From: Marchantia polymorpha subsp. ruderalis
Taxonomy: Eukaryota > Streptophyta > Marchantiopsida > Marchantiales > Marchantiaceae
Assembly (NCBI GenBank): GCA_037833965.1
Contig: AP031354.1
Coordinates: 8,658,001 to 8,722,000 of the forward strand
Reading direction: 5' to 3'
Length of the DNA stretch: 64,000 nt
The position numbers and the translations under genes are program-made. Numbering within the stretch: the first letter of the stretch is position 1; each line of letters begins with the position of its first letter. The notes beneath the pieces are model-generated. The model did not search any database, was not told the origin of the DNA, and worked only from the letters and a program-made list of their open reading frames with translations. Below, one piece after another: positions 51,802-62,378 of the stretch.

Positions 51802-52930
51802 ATATTTTTTTAAATATTTTTTAATCAAAATTATAAATCAAGTTAAAGTATGGATGCGTTGTAAAAATTTTATACATAAGCCTTTTGATAAAAATTTTGA
51901 AAATTTAATTTTAAAAACGTTAACATATTGAAGCGTTAGATTTGAATATGCAAAATTTCAAATTAAATTTATACTCGTTTTAATATGCATTTTAATATAT
52001 TTATAAATTATTTCTAGTTGACTTTTTTTAGATCAATCACACACATGTTTTTTTGAGAAATATATATATTTTTTAATTTGAAACAATAATAAATGGCATA
52101 ATCATTGAAATATGATGTTTCATGCATGAAGTTTTGAAGATAATTTGTAAAGAAGATGATTTTTTCAATTTCATGGATTTGATATGATTTATAGAAGGTT
52201 AAATTAATTTTCAATGTAAATTTTCTATTTTTGATGGAAAAATTATACTTTAGTAACTACTAAAGTATATGAATATACTAATTATATGAAATTTTCTTTG
52301 ACACATAATAACATAAGATAAAATAAACCAAATTTTACAAAATTTTTGAAATAAGATTATGACTCAATCCGCAAGTACATACCTGTTTTTAGATGTTCAT
52401 CATTGTTTTGCCAATTCTTGAAATAATTCACTTATTTGAAAATGTGTTTTAAAGATATGATTTTTTTAATTTTCTGAAATGAGAAATCAAATTTAGTCCT
52501 TGATTTCAAATTGGAATGTCATTACTGATGATTTTAGGTTTTTTTTTGCGCATTATAAATAACTGTAGGAATGAATTCAAATATGCAGATTAAATTTATA
52601 TAAAAAATTTTACGAAGAAAATATTATGAAATATCTGAATATTGTGCGTGCCAAGATTAATTCTGTGATGTATTTCCATATATCTGTTTTCGTTTATTAG
52701 CTAGTAATTTTATGATACGTTATATAGTTGGATTAAGTAGACATTGACGTTTATTTTTTTATATAAAAAAATTTAATCATATCATGTTATAAGCTATACA
52801 TATATATATATATATATTTATTTATTTATGAGTAAACCTGAATCTAAATTAATTGAACTTGGTCTTTCTATGAGTATACGTCCATTTAAATATTAAACAT
52901 GTGAAGATATATGGAATCGATATGTTGAAC
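48131..52930. other. Very AT-rich block, no genes
   Basis: About 4.8 kb at roughly 78-82% A+T by eye, with sharp edges, dense homopolymer runs and short repeats (GATTTT then AAAT units at 51753-51803, TA repeats at 52796-52818). CG dinucleotides are rare. No frame resembles a known protein, and no LTRs or terminal repeats were found. Confidence 0.8.
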
Positions 52931-54600
52931 AAAGTCCAGTCTGGTCGTAAAATGGTGTTCGGCTATCCAGTAGACCCAATGCAGCAAAGTACAGTGACCG
53001 GTTGTTAGAAATCAAATGCACGGTCATAGTCTTATACCGGGCTCACTTGCCACCGACGTCCCGTAATTACAAAGGGCGTACAAGACTCGAAACAGCGCTG
53101 AGCTATTGCACCTCTGGTCCTGCACCGAAGACATTCTCGCAACTGCTTCACGAGACTCCACAGCACGCTACCCAAGCATCCACCCGCACGGGTACATGAC
53201 GTGCGAGCCAAGACTGAGGTGGATGTACAAATATGCGCAAATTCTCGCGACCATCGGAACCCCGTGAGCCGAAAGCCCGCCCATCTAATGCCCGTCGCCA
53301 AAATTAGTTCGCGACTCTCGGAGCCACATGGAGGCTGTACATTTTCTTAGCTTCAGCTTGACTGGAAGGACCGCAATCTGTCCAAGGCTGGCACCATCAG
53401 GTTAAAAAAGTTTTTCTAAAACATTTATATTTATTGAAGTGAAATCGAGTTTTATATTTAAGTCTATTACAAATGGTTTGTCTCAGTTGCAGTTTTTAAC
53501 TTAATAACAACTGAGATACGTTATTAATGTGATTTTGAAAGTAAAAACTAAAAAATGAAAAATTTCGAATGAAAACTGTGAATCTACCAAATGATGAAAA
53601 ATCTACCTGCAGCCAAGACAGAAACCCTGCGAAAAGCTAGTTTTTTTATTCACCCGAAGTTATTTTTCGATTAAAGTGGAGCTTTTTCCACCCTTGTTCT
53701 GTATTGATTAGGTACTAATAATTTTAAACAATTGATTCAATTTTAATAATCAAAACCATTATTGGAACTAGTTTTTTTAATTAACCAGAATTATTTTCGA
53801 TAAAAATCGGTTTTTTTCTACCCTCAATTTCGTGTTTCAAATAACGTGTCTTTTTCTACCCTCAATTTTTTTCATGTTTTCTTGCGTACATGTCCACCCA
53901 TAGTGACCGGGAACTTAATTAAAGATTATCCAAGACAAGGCGGCTTATTAAAGATTACCTGCGCCTCACGTAATAGCCCTCTGCGACGCTTACCAGATCG
54001 TTAAGAGGAATTCACCAAAAGTTCACTCACTCCTTGCGACCATTTCGAAGAATCTGTCAGGCATCCGTCCGCTGCCAGTCCGTACAGTACGGCACTGACT
54101 CGAAGGGGCCTTCGCATCCTGCGATTCGAGATCGAAACCGTCGCTGACTTCGCGCCCGTCGCGCCAAAAGAAGGTCGCCGCGCGGCTGAACAGTACCGAA
54201 GAGGACTGTTCAGCCGGCGGGGGCGGGGGTCGAGGACTCGGTAAGCGGAGACGGGTCACAGCGGAAGAGTGTGCTCGGACAACAACTGCGTCCGACGCGC
54301 GAGGAGGACTTGGAGGACGTTGCCCGGTAGACGACGGCCGGCGCGTGGCTTGGGATAAATCTCCACTTGTCCGAAGATCCTGAGCCGGCTCTTATTACCT
54401 AACGTGAGGTAAGCCCTCACCATCTTCCACGTGTTGGAGAAACCTACGTGGCGTCTCCTCCCTCGCCTGATACTCGTCCTAGGCCGTCCGATTTCTACAT
54501 CGCACGGGCGTCGCCGCACGGGCAAGGCTCCGAGCTCTTCTACGTCTCTCGGTGAAATTTGACAGACGATCTCGAGACGCGCGAAGCAGAAGCGTGAGGG
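52931..54600. other. Mixed stretch upstream of the eRF1 gene
   Basis: A 470-bp GC-richer island (52931-53400) sits between AT-rich DNA on both sides. A diverged direct repeat (CTAGTTTTTTTA... at about 53638 and 53768) lies in 53640-53830. From about 53940 the sequence becomes GC-rich, ending in the presumed eRF1 promoter. A perfect 12-bp hairpin is at 54183-54216 (CGGCTGAACAGT, 10-base loop). No gene recognised. Confidence 0.45.
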
Positions 54601-55477
54601 AGCTCGGGGCCATCGATCGTCCACTGGAGCAGCAGCAGCAGCAGCAGGATCGATCAGTCTCCGATTGCGAGCTTTCTCCAATCCGAGGGTTTGCGGTTTT
54701 TGCCCCCTGATTCCGTCGAGTTTAGCGAAGACCGTCGTGAAAATGTGAGCTGTGATTTTGGTGCTTCGACTTTACATCTCGAGTTCGTGTTTACTGTATG
54801 CTTCAGGAATCTGTGGCCAGCTTTCGGCGAGCAGGCAGAGTGGTTTGGCTCGGCGATAAACATGCTTTACACAATTTTCTTTCCCACTAGGCTTAGGAAG
54901 AATCTGAATGAGCGAAAGGCATTTCATCGAGAATTGAGTTCGTTGTCATGTTCGGGAGGGGCTGCTTTTCGCTTTTCTCTTTGTTTAAAAGCTTTGTTGT
55001 TAACTCATGGTTCGATGGAATTACACTCTCGTCTGACCTTTTCGTCCGAGTCCGAATTTTTTAATCTGTTGAATAACTAACGCGAGTCACTGAGCTCTCT
55101 CTTGGTGGCGACCTCATTTATTTGGCAAGCCTCTTTCTTTCCCGGTTAGCGCACGAAGTCATGAGTCATCGTCGATTGCTTGAGCTGCTCGATGCAAATT
55201 TATTCGTAATCGACAGTTCTGTAAGAATTGGGACCGCGTTTTCCGGACGATACTGGACCTTACTCGCGTTCTTGTTGGCAATCGGTGAAAACTTTTGACA
55301 AGCGGGGTTCTGTCTCGTCTTATTTTATTGGAATTTGGGTTGCGCTCAATGCTGTAGTCCGAGAAAATCGATGTCTGAGTCGACGGTGTCTAATGCAGAA
55401 ACTTGCGGCTTCACTGATCCGGTCAATTGGTATCGGAGTTTGGCGTCGCGGGAGGGGATTGGGGTCAGTAAGAGAAG
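54600..55477 (+). promoter_or_regulatory. Presumed eRF1 promoter / 5' UTR with possible leader intron
   Basis: A run of GCA/CAG triplets lies at about 54628-54648. A possible leader intron runs from GTGAGC at 54745 to GCAG ending at 55398; its interior is T-rich and the flanks are GC-rich. Leader introns are common in plant eRF1 genes, but these splice sites are only my best guess. The transcription start cannot be placed. Confidence 0.3.
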
Positions 55478-56791
55478 ATGGTGGAAGCGGGGGATACCGA
55501 TAAGAACATTGAGATATGGAAGATCAAGAAGCTGATCAAGGCGTTGGAATCGGCCAGAGGAAACGGGACGAGCATGATTTCACTGATCATGCCTCCTCGC
55601 GATCAAGTGGCTCGTGTGGCAAAGATGCTGGGTGACGAGTTTGGAACGGCTTCCAACATCAAGAACAGGGTCAATCGGCAGTCAGTGCTGGGCGCCATAA
55701 CCTCAGCCCAGCAGAGGTTGAAGCTGTACAACAAGGTGCCCACGAACGGACTCGTTCTGTACACGGGAACCATCGTCACAGATGATGGCAAAGAGAAGAA
55801 GGTGACCATCGACTTCGAGCCTTTCAAGCCCATCAATGCGTCGCTCTACCTGTGCGATAACAAGTTCCACACAGAAGCCCTGAACGAGTTGCTCGATTCG
55901 GACGACAAATTTGGGTTCATCGTGATGGACGGAAATGGGACGCTTTTTGGGACCTTGAGTGGAAATACGCGCGAGGTGCTGCACAAGTTCACGGTGGATC
56001 TGCCCAAGAAACACGGGCGAGGAGGTCAGTCCGCTCTGCGGTTCGCGAGGTTGCGCATGGAGAAGCGGCACAATTACGTGAGGAAAACCGCCGAGCTCGC
56101 CACTCAATTCTACGTGAATCCTGCGACAAGTCAGCCGAATGTGTCGGGGCTCATTCTGGCCGGGTCAGCCGATTTCAAGACCGAGCTCAGTCAGTCCGAC
56201 ATGTTCGATCAACGCCTGCAGAGCAAAGTTCTGAACGTGGTCGATGTTTCGTACGGCGGAGAGAATGGCTTCAATCAGGCCATTGAGCTCTCTGCCGAGA
56301 TTTTGGCCAATGTCAAGTTCATTCAGGAAAAGCGTTTGATCGGGAAGTATTTTGAGGAGATCAGTCTCGACACGGGAAAGTACGTTTTTGGAATCGACGA
56401 CACCCTCAAGGCACTGGAATTGGGTGCCGTGGAGATCCTGATCGTGTGGGAGAATTTGGAGGTGAATCGGTACTTGTTGAAGAACTCTGTCACGGGAGAA
56501 CTCGTCATCAAACACTTGCAGAAGGAAGGCGAAGCCGATTTATCCAACTTCCGAGACGTAGCCACCAACGCCGATCTCGAGGTGGTGGAGAAGCTGTCTC
56601 TGCTGGAATGGTTCGCTAACGAATACAGGCGATTTGGATGCACCTTGGAATTCGTCACGAACAAGTCTCAGGAAGGATCGCAATTCTGCCGAGGGTTTGG
56701 TGGAATAGGAGGCATTCTGCGCTACCAGCTCGACATGCGCACGTTCGATGAACTTTCCGATGAAGAGCTCAATTTCGATTCAGACGAATGA
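55478..56791 (+). CDS. eRF1: Eukaryotic release factor 1 (eRF1), single coding exon
   Basis: eRF1 recognises all three stop codons in the ribosomal A site and, with eRF3, triggers release of the peptide. The 437-residue frame is uninterrupted and full length. Start context AGAAG-ATG-GTG gives [10 protein letters not shown]. Domain N carries GTS (30-32), the decoding loop at 57-67 ([11 protein letters not shown]) and Y124-C126-F130 (YLCDNKF). Domain M carries GGQ at 182-184 (GRGGQS), whose Gln drives hydrolysis. Domain C ends in [17 protein letters not shown] and an acidic tail. The odd feature is NIKN at 60-63: the fourth residue, coded by AAC at 55664-55666, is Ser in other plants, animals and fungi. 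The stop is TGA followed by C and the frame stays open beyond it (see next entries). Everything else is strongly conserved, so the gene looks functional. Confidence 0.98.
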   Translation: MVEAGDTDKNIEIWKIKKLIKALESARGNGTSMISLIMPPRDQVARVAKMLGDEFGTASNIKNRVNRQSVLGAITSAQQRLKLYNKVPTNGLVLYTGTIVTDDGKEKKVTIDFEPFKPINASLYLCDNKFHTEALNELLDSDDKFGFIVMDGNGTLFGTLSGNTREVLHKFTVDLPKKHGRGGQSALRFARLRMEKRHNYVRKTAELATQFYVNPATSQPNVSGLILAGSADFKTELSQSDMFDQRLQSKVLNVVDVSYGGENGFNQAIELSAEILANVKFIQEKRLIGKYFEEISLDTGKYVFGIDDTLKALELGAVEILIVWENLEVNRYLLKNSVTGELVIKHLQKEGEADLSNFRDVATNADLEVVEKLSLLEWFANEYRRFGCTLEFVTNKSQEGSQFCRGFGGIGGILRYQLDMRTFDELSDEELNFDSDE

Positions 56792-57151
56792 CGGCAGGCC
56801 AACTTGTCTCTCAATCTTCGTTCGAGCTCTCACGCTGCTTCCACTGATCGGAATGAAGCCCACCCTCGAGCCCTATCAGACGACACTGACCGCAGCCTGG
56901 AATCGATGAAAACAACAACGCACGAAGACGGGTCGGTGTCCGGAGCTTCGGCTTATCCGGAAGTTGCCAACTCCGCCACGAGATTCGAGGATGAAAGTGG
57001 GCCAGTCAAGTCTCAGTTGCAGTACGGGAAAAATCTGCAGGACAAAGCTCGTGAGAGAAACGAACGAAGATCACACTTGGGAACCGAAGTCCTCGTTCCC
57101 AAGTTGTTGAATGCTCGCAAGGCGACTCTGCTGAGTGTTCAAGGAAATTAA
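56792..57151 (+). other. In-frame open extension after the eRF1 stop (possible readthrough tail)
   Basis: After TGA (56789-56791) the eRF1 frame continues for 119 sense codons to a TAA at 57149-57151. The four-base stop context is TGAC, the leakiest class. The encoded tail is hydrophilic, rich in Ser, Glu, Arg and Asp with no membrane segment, as expected of a disordered extension. By chance, 119 codons without a stop would be expected about 0.3% of the time with equal base use. It could simply be 3' UTR. Confidence 0.45.
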
Positions 57152-57189
57152 TCACACAGGGTTACACACCTTGGCGTTCCACCTTTGAG

Positions 57190-57347
57190 GTATGCGTTGT
57201 TGATAAACTATCGATCTTTTCAGCTAGGAATGTCTAAAATGTTGTGGTCTTTGCTTTTCCCTGGCTAGTGCTGAAAGCAGGTATCTTCCAAGCCTTCGAT
57301 TGTGCGCATATCATGGATTCATAGTCTTGAAAATTTTTGCTTTGCAG
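57190..57347 (+). other. Candidate intron in the eRF1 3' UTR (158 bp)
   Basis: A donor (TTGAG then GTATGC at 57190) and a strong acceptor (TTTTTGCTTTGCAG ending at 57347) frame a T-rich 158-base segment about 400 bases after the eRF1 stop. An intron more than about 50 bases after a stop normally makes an mRNA a target of nonsense-mediated decay. It lies after the extended frame as well (about 40 bases past its stop). Confidence 0.45.
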
Positions 57348-57952
57348 GTTAGAATGCCGAAGATAATGATCGGGGAGCTTGAAACAACGGTGCGTTCTTA
57401 AGAAGCCGATTTGCTGGTGCATCTTGCTGGGCAGATGCATTCGCCACAAGGCTTCTAAATTCCAGTTCTCATTGAAAGCTGTCCACATTGAATTGAACCT
57501 TCACCTGGGCAGGTGGTGGATCACGTTGTGGAGCTAGAATTTGTCATTGGATCTTATCACATGAAGCTAACTACATGGGGACACAACAGTTTTCTGTGTG
57601 CAGTGAAAGAGCTTAGCAAGTGTTGGAACAGATTCTGTTCGTTGAGATGAGAACGTTTGCTCGGAAGCTGGTCCATCTAATGTGGACCTAATAAGGCTTA
57701 TAATGGACAGTGACATCTTCTACCATGGATGGGATTCCCTGCATACCCTGGTTATGAGCTTCAGGTGCTCTCGGAAAGAAAGAAATGACGAGGGGACCAT
57801 TGGAGCCTTAACCAGTTGGGTAAAGTGAGATAAGAGAGATACCGATATAAGGTATCAGTAATGGTAAAGTAAAACTGTATCTGCAAGCCAGCTTTTAGAT
57901 TTTTAATCAGTTATACACACACTTACGTAGTAATCCTCTTGGATTAAGCCCC

Positions 57953-57958
57953 AATAAA
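57953..57958 (+). terminator. Likely eRF1 polyadenylation signal (AATAAA)
   Basis: A canonical AATAAA lies about 1.16 kb after the eRF1 stop, before the sequence turns to non-genic AT-rich DNA. It is a plausible 3' end for a transcript with the candidate 3' UTR intron. Confidence 0.4.
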
Positions 57959-57959
57959 A

Positions 57960-59330
57960 TGCATGAGTGACAATAGAGTATCAATTGAACTTAACTCATT
58001 GCAACCCTGAAAGCCGCCCTTTGTCTTTTGCTACTAAAATCCAGTTTGCTTACTGTTGCTCTCTGCAGCAGAATGCTGGGAGTTCTTCTAAATCACGATG
58101 CGGGAAACCACTGTCTTCATTTCAAGCTTCTTCCATATGCCTTATTCATGAACGTTTTTGTTGGCAAAATCTAAGGTTCATTGAACAACGATGTCTCATC
58201 TTTCTGCGTATATAATCGATATTTGGCATTCAAGAGTAAACATTTTGACCACCAGTAATTACTACCAACCAAGATATTAGAGGAGTGGATGTATACACAA
58301 GTTTGGAACATGATTTCCAAAAGAAGAATTTAATTATTCTTTTTTTTGAATATTGGCAACGAAAAGCAAATAGTAATTGCATGTCATGCTGGTTATTTAT
58401 GCACAAAATGTAACAAATATCCAGTTCACTTATGTTCACAATCCTCAGGTATGTATTTTACTCTTGGACGAAACCTTATTTCACAAACTTATTTACTGAA
58501 CTTACTCCAGTACCATCTATTCGAGTCATGAGTGAATTGCATAATTGCGAAATACAAACCTTGAAGTAAAAATTATGATTTTTTTTTTTCAACATAATTC
58601 AACATAACTAACGTAAATGAACACAAACCAAGAAATTAGGATCAAAACACACACATGCGTTCCATAGATATATACATTATAGATTTTTCGCAATTATTCG
58701 CTGAAAATGACATTTGAATTGAACTAGCGTACCTTTATCTCGTTTTCACATTATAATTTGGTTAAAGTATTACTTTAATCGAAATGATCAAATTGTAATA
58801 AAGTTTATCATATTCATAACGAAAATAATGGCAAGGCCCGCTTGTTAAGCGATAAGAGTAATTAATCAATCCTTCCAGATTTGTAAATGAAAGAAATACT
58901 TTAACGCTTGCAAAAATCAATATTCATAGTCAATTAATAATTGAAATTGATACATACACACCCCCTTCCTGCGTAGACATCCCCTGTGAAGAAAAACAAA
59001 AAAGACGCGACAATTTGCGTGCACATATGCCGGAGGAACTCCATTGCCTTGCACGGACCTGTGCTTCCATAGGATTGCGCTAGAGTCGGAAGCTCAAGAG
59101 CACTCGGATCACAATGTGTTGTGCTTCTCGTGGTATACTTTTGGACGTCCACGCCCGCTATTAATGTGAGCTGTATCTTGCACAGGTTCTAAAGGTTGTT
59201 ACTATGAAAGCAAAAGAAGTGTGGCGTTTAAGATTCGCTGCTGGTGGTCATGATGACCTTGAATTTGCTGGAATATATCTGAAAGCTGCAATAGCGGTTA
59301 GTTCTCAATGTCCTCCGCATCCAATGGTAT
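57960..59330. other. Intergenic, AT-rich in the middle
   Basis: No gene recognised. About 58.3-58.95 kb is AT-rich. Short frames on both strands have no protein-like features; the small plus-strand frame at 59204-59389 overlaps the end of the Mutator-like remnant in antisense. Confidence 0.5.
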
Positions 59331-60140
59331 CAATAGCGGAAGCTCATGGGGTTTGTCAAGCCACCAAAGAACAAAAAGTCCGCCATTGAGAACCTACCCG
59401 TTGATGCCAAGATGTCACAGATACGGTGAGCACACAGTAGGCTCATTGTTTTGGTGAACACATTGGTACACAGAGTAGCAACGACTTCAAATTGTTGTGC
59501 CTTGTGCAGCTAATACTCGACAAGCTTCAGTGCATGGTGTGAGACTTTCCGACGTACATCTGCCCAAATATCAATATATTGTGAGACGATCGTATTTGCA
59601 CGATCGTAAGCAATTTGACGTTGGATCACAGTCTCATGTTGCAAGACCAACAACATGATACTCTGATTGACATCGATAAGTTCGCTAGATGAAACAGTGA
59701 ACCAAGTTTTCAAGGCGCCGTGCTTGCCCTCGGCGCGGGAAGTGACAAGGTTTTCTAGATGACAATGAATATTTGTCTAAGCAAGAATAAACCGCTCCTT
59801 GTGGAAAAGCTAGGTTGCGTAAATGTAGTTGCATGCCTATTGTGGATGCTTGGCGAGCATAGTTGCCCAGTTAGCGTTGAACGACTCGATATCTGCGGAT
59901 TGACACAATTGGCAAAACTCGAGCTCCCATTCCTCCAACCCAAAATACTTTTGAAATCTAGCAAGCACATTCTTCTTGATGTGCCATACACAAAGAAGAT
60001 TGTGGGCAGTCAGAAATGTTACTCAAATGGCTGACATTAACGCAAATTCGCGATACGTCACAATGATTTTGGGAAGTCGTCCCGCTGCAAAATACTGGAA
60101 AATTGCTCCAGCGCCCAGATGTAATAGTCTTCAACCTCAA
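59331..60140 (-). pseudogene. Mutator-like (MULE) transposase remnant
   Basis: Read on the minus strand from 60136, with frame changes, the blocks are: YIWALEQFSSILQ; LLCVWHIKKNVLARFQKYFG (the conserved C-x2-H of MULE transposases); WELEFCQL and SFNANWATMLAKHPQ; then LVTSRAEGKHGALKTWF, the conserved S-R-x-E-x-x-H block with the catalytic Glu; DVNQSIMLLVLQHETVIQRQIAYDR; HHALKLVEY; and a C-terminal CTNVFTKTMSLLCAHRI, matching the SWIM-like zinc-binding end (the family usually has GLPCAH). Stops lie between blocks, and the N-terminal third with the first two catalytic Asp residues is largely missing. Terminal inverted repeats were not found. Confidence 0.85.
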
Positions 60141-60391
60141 TTACTTTAATATAATCTATATAATAAAGAACTCAATGCTATTAAAAATATATATTAGAAG
60201 AAAGATAAAAAGAAAAAAAATCACAGATATTGAAGTTTGTGGAATGAAAAACAAATAGTCAAGTCAACAATTGTAGGACGCAAAGAAAATAATTAGAGCA
60301 ATAATAATTGATCAATGACATGTGATATCATCAAATAGAACAAACCTATTAACCAAATGGCCTTGTGATCAAATAAACCGATAACGGATTC

Positions 60392-60415
60392 TCTCATGAT
60401 ACCGTTATCATGAGA
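60392..60415. repeat. Perfect 10-bp hairpin
   Basis: TCTCATGATA (60392-60401), loop CCGT, TATCATGAGA (60406-60415). It lies about 250 bp from the Mutator-like remnant. Confidence 0.8.
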
Positions 60416-60559
60416 TGATGATTAAGTATAAAATTCCTATCACTCTTATGCTCTCACTTTCAATAACTTTTCAGCTACTCTACGGAAGATCTTGGGTATC
60501 ATGGAGTTGAACGGTAGTGAAGTGAATCTGCAATGTAATGATGGAATAATACATGTATT

Positions 60560-60644
60560 TTCATATCACAAAATACACGTATGATTGCATTGCAGGTTTA
60601 CTGCAATGCAATGGTGATATCATATGTGTATTTTGTGATATGAA
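60560..60644. repeat. Long hairpin with an 8-base bulge
   Basis: Left arm 60560-60595 and right arm 60601-60644 pair over about 36 bases around the loop GTTTA. The inner stem is TTGCATTGCAG / CTGCAATGCAA and the outer stem starts TTCATATCACAAAATACAC. There is one mismatch and an 8-base bulge on the right arm. It may be a small foldback element or a hairpin-RNA source. Confidence 0.85.
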
Positions 60645-61158
60645 GTGTCTCGATCGGTGATTGTTTTTGAACATGCATATGTCCATGTTTAGCATTATAG
60701 TTTATTCAAAATTCATATATGAGAGTATATGAGATTGCATTCAAGAGTATAATTTGTGTAGTACTTTAATGAACAAATCTCGTCTAACTTTTTTGTTTGC
60801 AAGAAGTAATGATTTGGTGTGAAAGTTGTTGTGTGATAGTCAGCATTAAGCATCAAGCTACAGATATTGCTATTACAAAGTTTTTATCTCGTCTTGATAG
60901 ATTTACAATGTAGCGTTCATTACAAGTATTATATTTGTTTACACCATTTAAGAATAGTAATACTAAGATATGTTGGTTATGCATTATAGTTATTTTAGTT
61001 TTTTCTAAAAAAGCTAAATTTCTTCTAGATGTACATTGATAGGCATTCTAGTGCTTCTACATCATTGTGCGAGGTGCAAGTGGATATTAAAAGCTAAAGG
61101 TTTCACAAGACATCAATCTTTAAAGATATTAGGAAGACCTTTACACTCAAACACAAGG

Positions 61159-61588
61159 TAATTACTTGATGTGATCCTATCGTAACACAAATTGCTTACT
61201 AGGAACTATCAAGTTTCATTTTTCTCCATGAGAACCACCGACGGTACATGTCACCCATGTTCTGTAATTACTTGATGAGACCACATCGTAACACAAATTG
61301 CTTACTAAGACCTATCAAGTTTCATTTTTCTCCATGAAAACCACCCACGGTACATGTCATCCATGTTATGTAATTACTTGATGGAACCCCATACTAACAC
61401 AAAATGCTTACTAGGATCTATCAAGTTTCATTTTTCTCAATGAGAACCACCGACGGTACATGTCATCCATGTTCTGTAATTACTTGATAGGTATCCCATC
61501 GTAACACAGATTGCTTAATTGCTTACTAGGACCTATCAAGTTTCAATTTATCCGATGAGAACAACCGACGGTACATGTCACTCATGTG
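61159..61588. repeat. Four-copy tandem repeat, 106-bp period
   Basis: Copies start at 61159, 61265, 61371 and 61477, each with TAATTACTTGAT. They share CTATCAAGTTTCA, GACGGTACATGTCA and CATGTT. The fourth copy has a small insertion that repeats TTGCTTA. Identity between copies is about 85-90% by eye. The array is non-coding, and the regular 106-bp period argues for slippage or unequal exchange. Confidence 0.92.
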
Positions 61589-62109
61589 TTGGTATTTGCA
61601 GCCGATTCCACATTCCCCGCAAAGCACCATCTCATGAGTATGTGCATCAACAATCTACTTCCGAACGCTAACCGCGTCATTTCCACAAAACCCTCTTCTC
61701 CACCTTCGCTCCTTCTCGCTCCGAACATAAATCCAAGAGTCTCACCCGCCGACCATCAAATATAACAGGACTCTATCCGCTCATCCTTTGGCAGGATTGA
61801 CACGACTGCAAAGGGAAGACCTTCCTGCTCCAATTCGGGAGTTGATGTGATTACAATGCTTTCCGGAATTGTGGAGATGTGTGAAGTCGGGAGAATGCAT
61901 CATGGTGAGGAGAGTTTGTTTGGGATTACGAGTAATGATAATGTTTACGGGGAATCTGATTGGGCATTCCGATTCCCATAGGGTGGGGTACCAATGGTTA
62001 AAACGAAATTTGATAATACAAATAAGTAATTTGTGTTATGATGTGTACCAGCAAGTAATTTACTATTCAAACACGCACCATAAAATTGGTTCTCGCTTAA
62101 TTCACTTTC

Positions 62110-62240
62110 AACTCAATATCACCCGAGATACTGCGCATAGGACTGTAAAGCTATTGAAGAGTGGATTCATTCCCTTTTAACTCAATATCACCCGAGATAC
62201 TGCGCATAGTACTATAAAGCTATCAAAGATTGGAGTCATA
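62110..62240. repeat. Two-copy 69-bp tandem duplication
   Basis: Copies start at 62110 and 62179 and share AACTCAATATCACCCGAGA followed by TACTGCGCATAG. Identity falls towards the right end of copy 2. Confidence 0.85.
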
Positions 62241-62378
62241 GGAGTGAATACATACAGTGTAATGAGAGCGAAGTCACCATGTGACCTTATCAGATAATTT
62301 GATCACGAGCCAATTTGGACAGCCGTCGAAGCTTTGGAGAGAATCAGCAGTCGTCTCCGTCCACTTTCTCGCAAGAAC

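Larger units (their letters stand above)
60141..61158. other. AT-rich DNA with two hairpins
   Basis: No gene seen. The region contains the 10-bp hairpin at 60392-60415 and the long imperfect hairpin at 60560-60644, listed separately. Confidence 0.5.

Noticed and set aside
48131..52930. Organelle (plastid or mitochondrial) DNA insertion as the source of the AT-rich block
   Set aside because: No organelle gene fragment, tRNA or rRNA was recognised in it, although a similarity search would be needed to be certain.
54256..54681. 141-codon minus-strand frame with an Ala run
   Set aside because: It is antisense to the presumed eRF1 promoter/leader; the Ala run is only the complement of the GCA triplet repeat, and GC-rich DNA favours long chance frames.
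61159..61588. CRISPR-like array
   Set aside because: The units are adjacent 106-bp tandem copies without unique spacers, in a eukaryotic genome.
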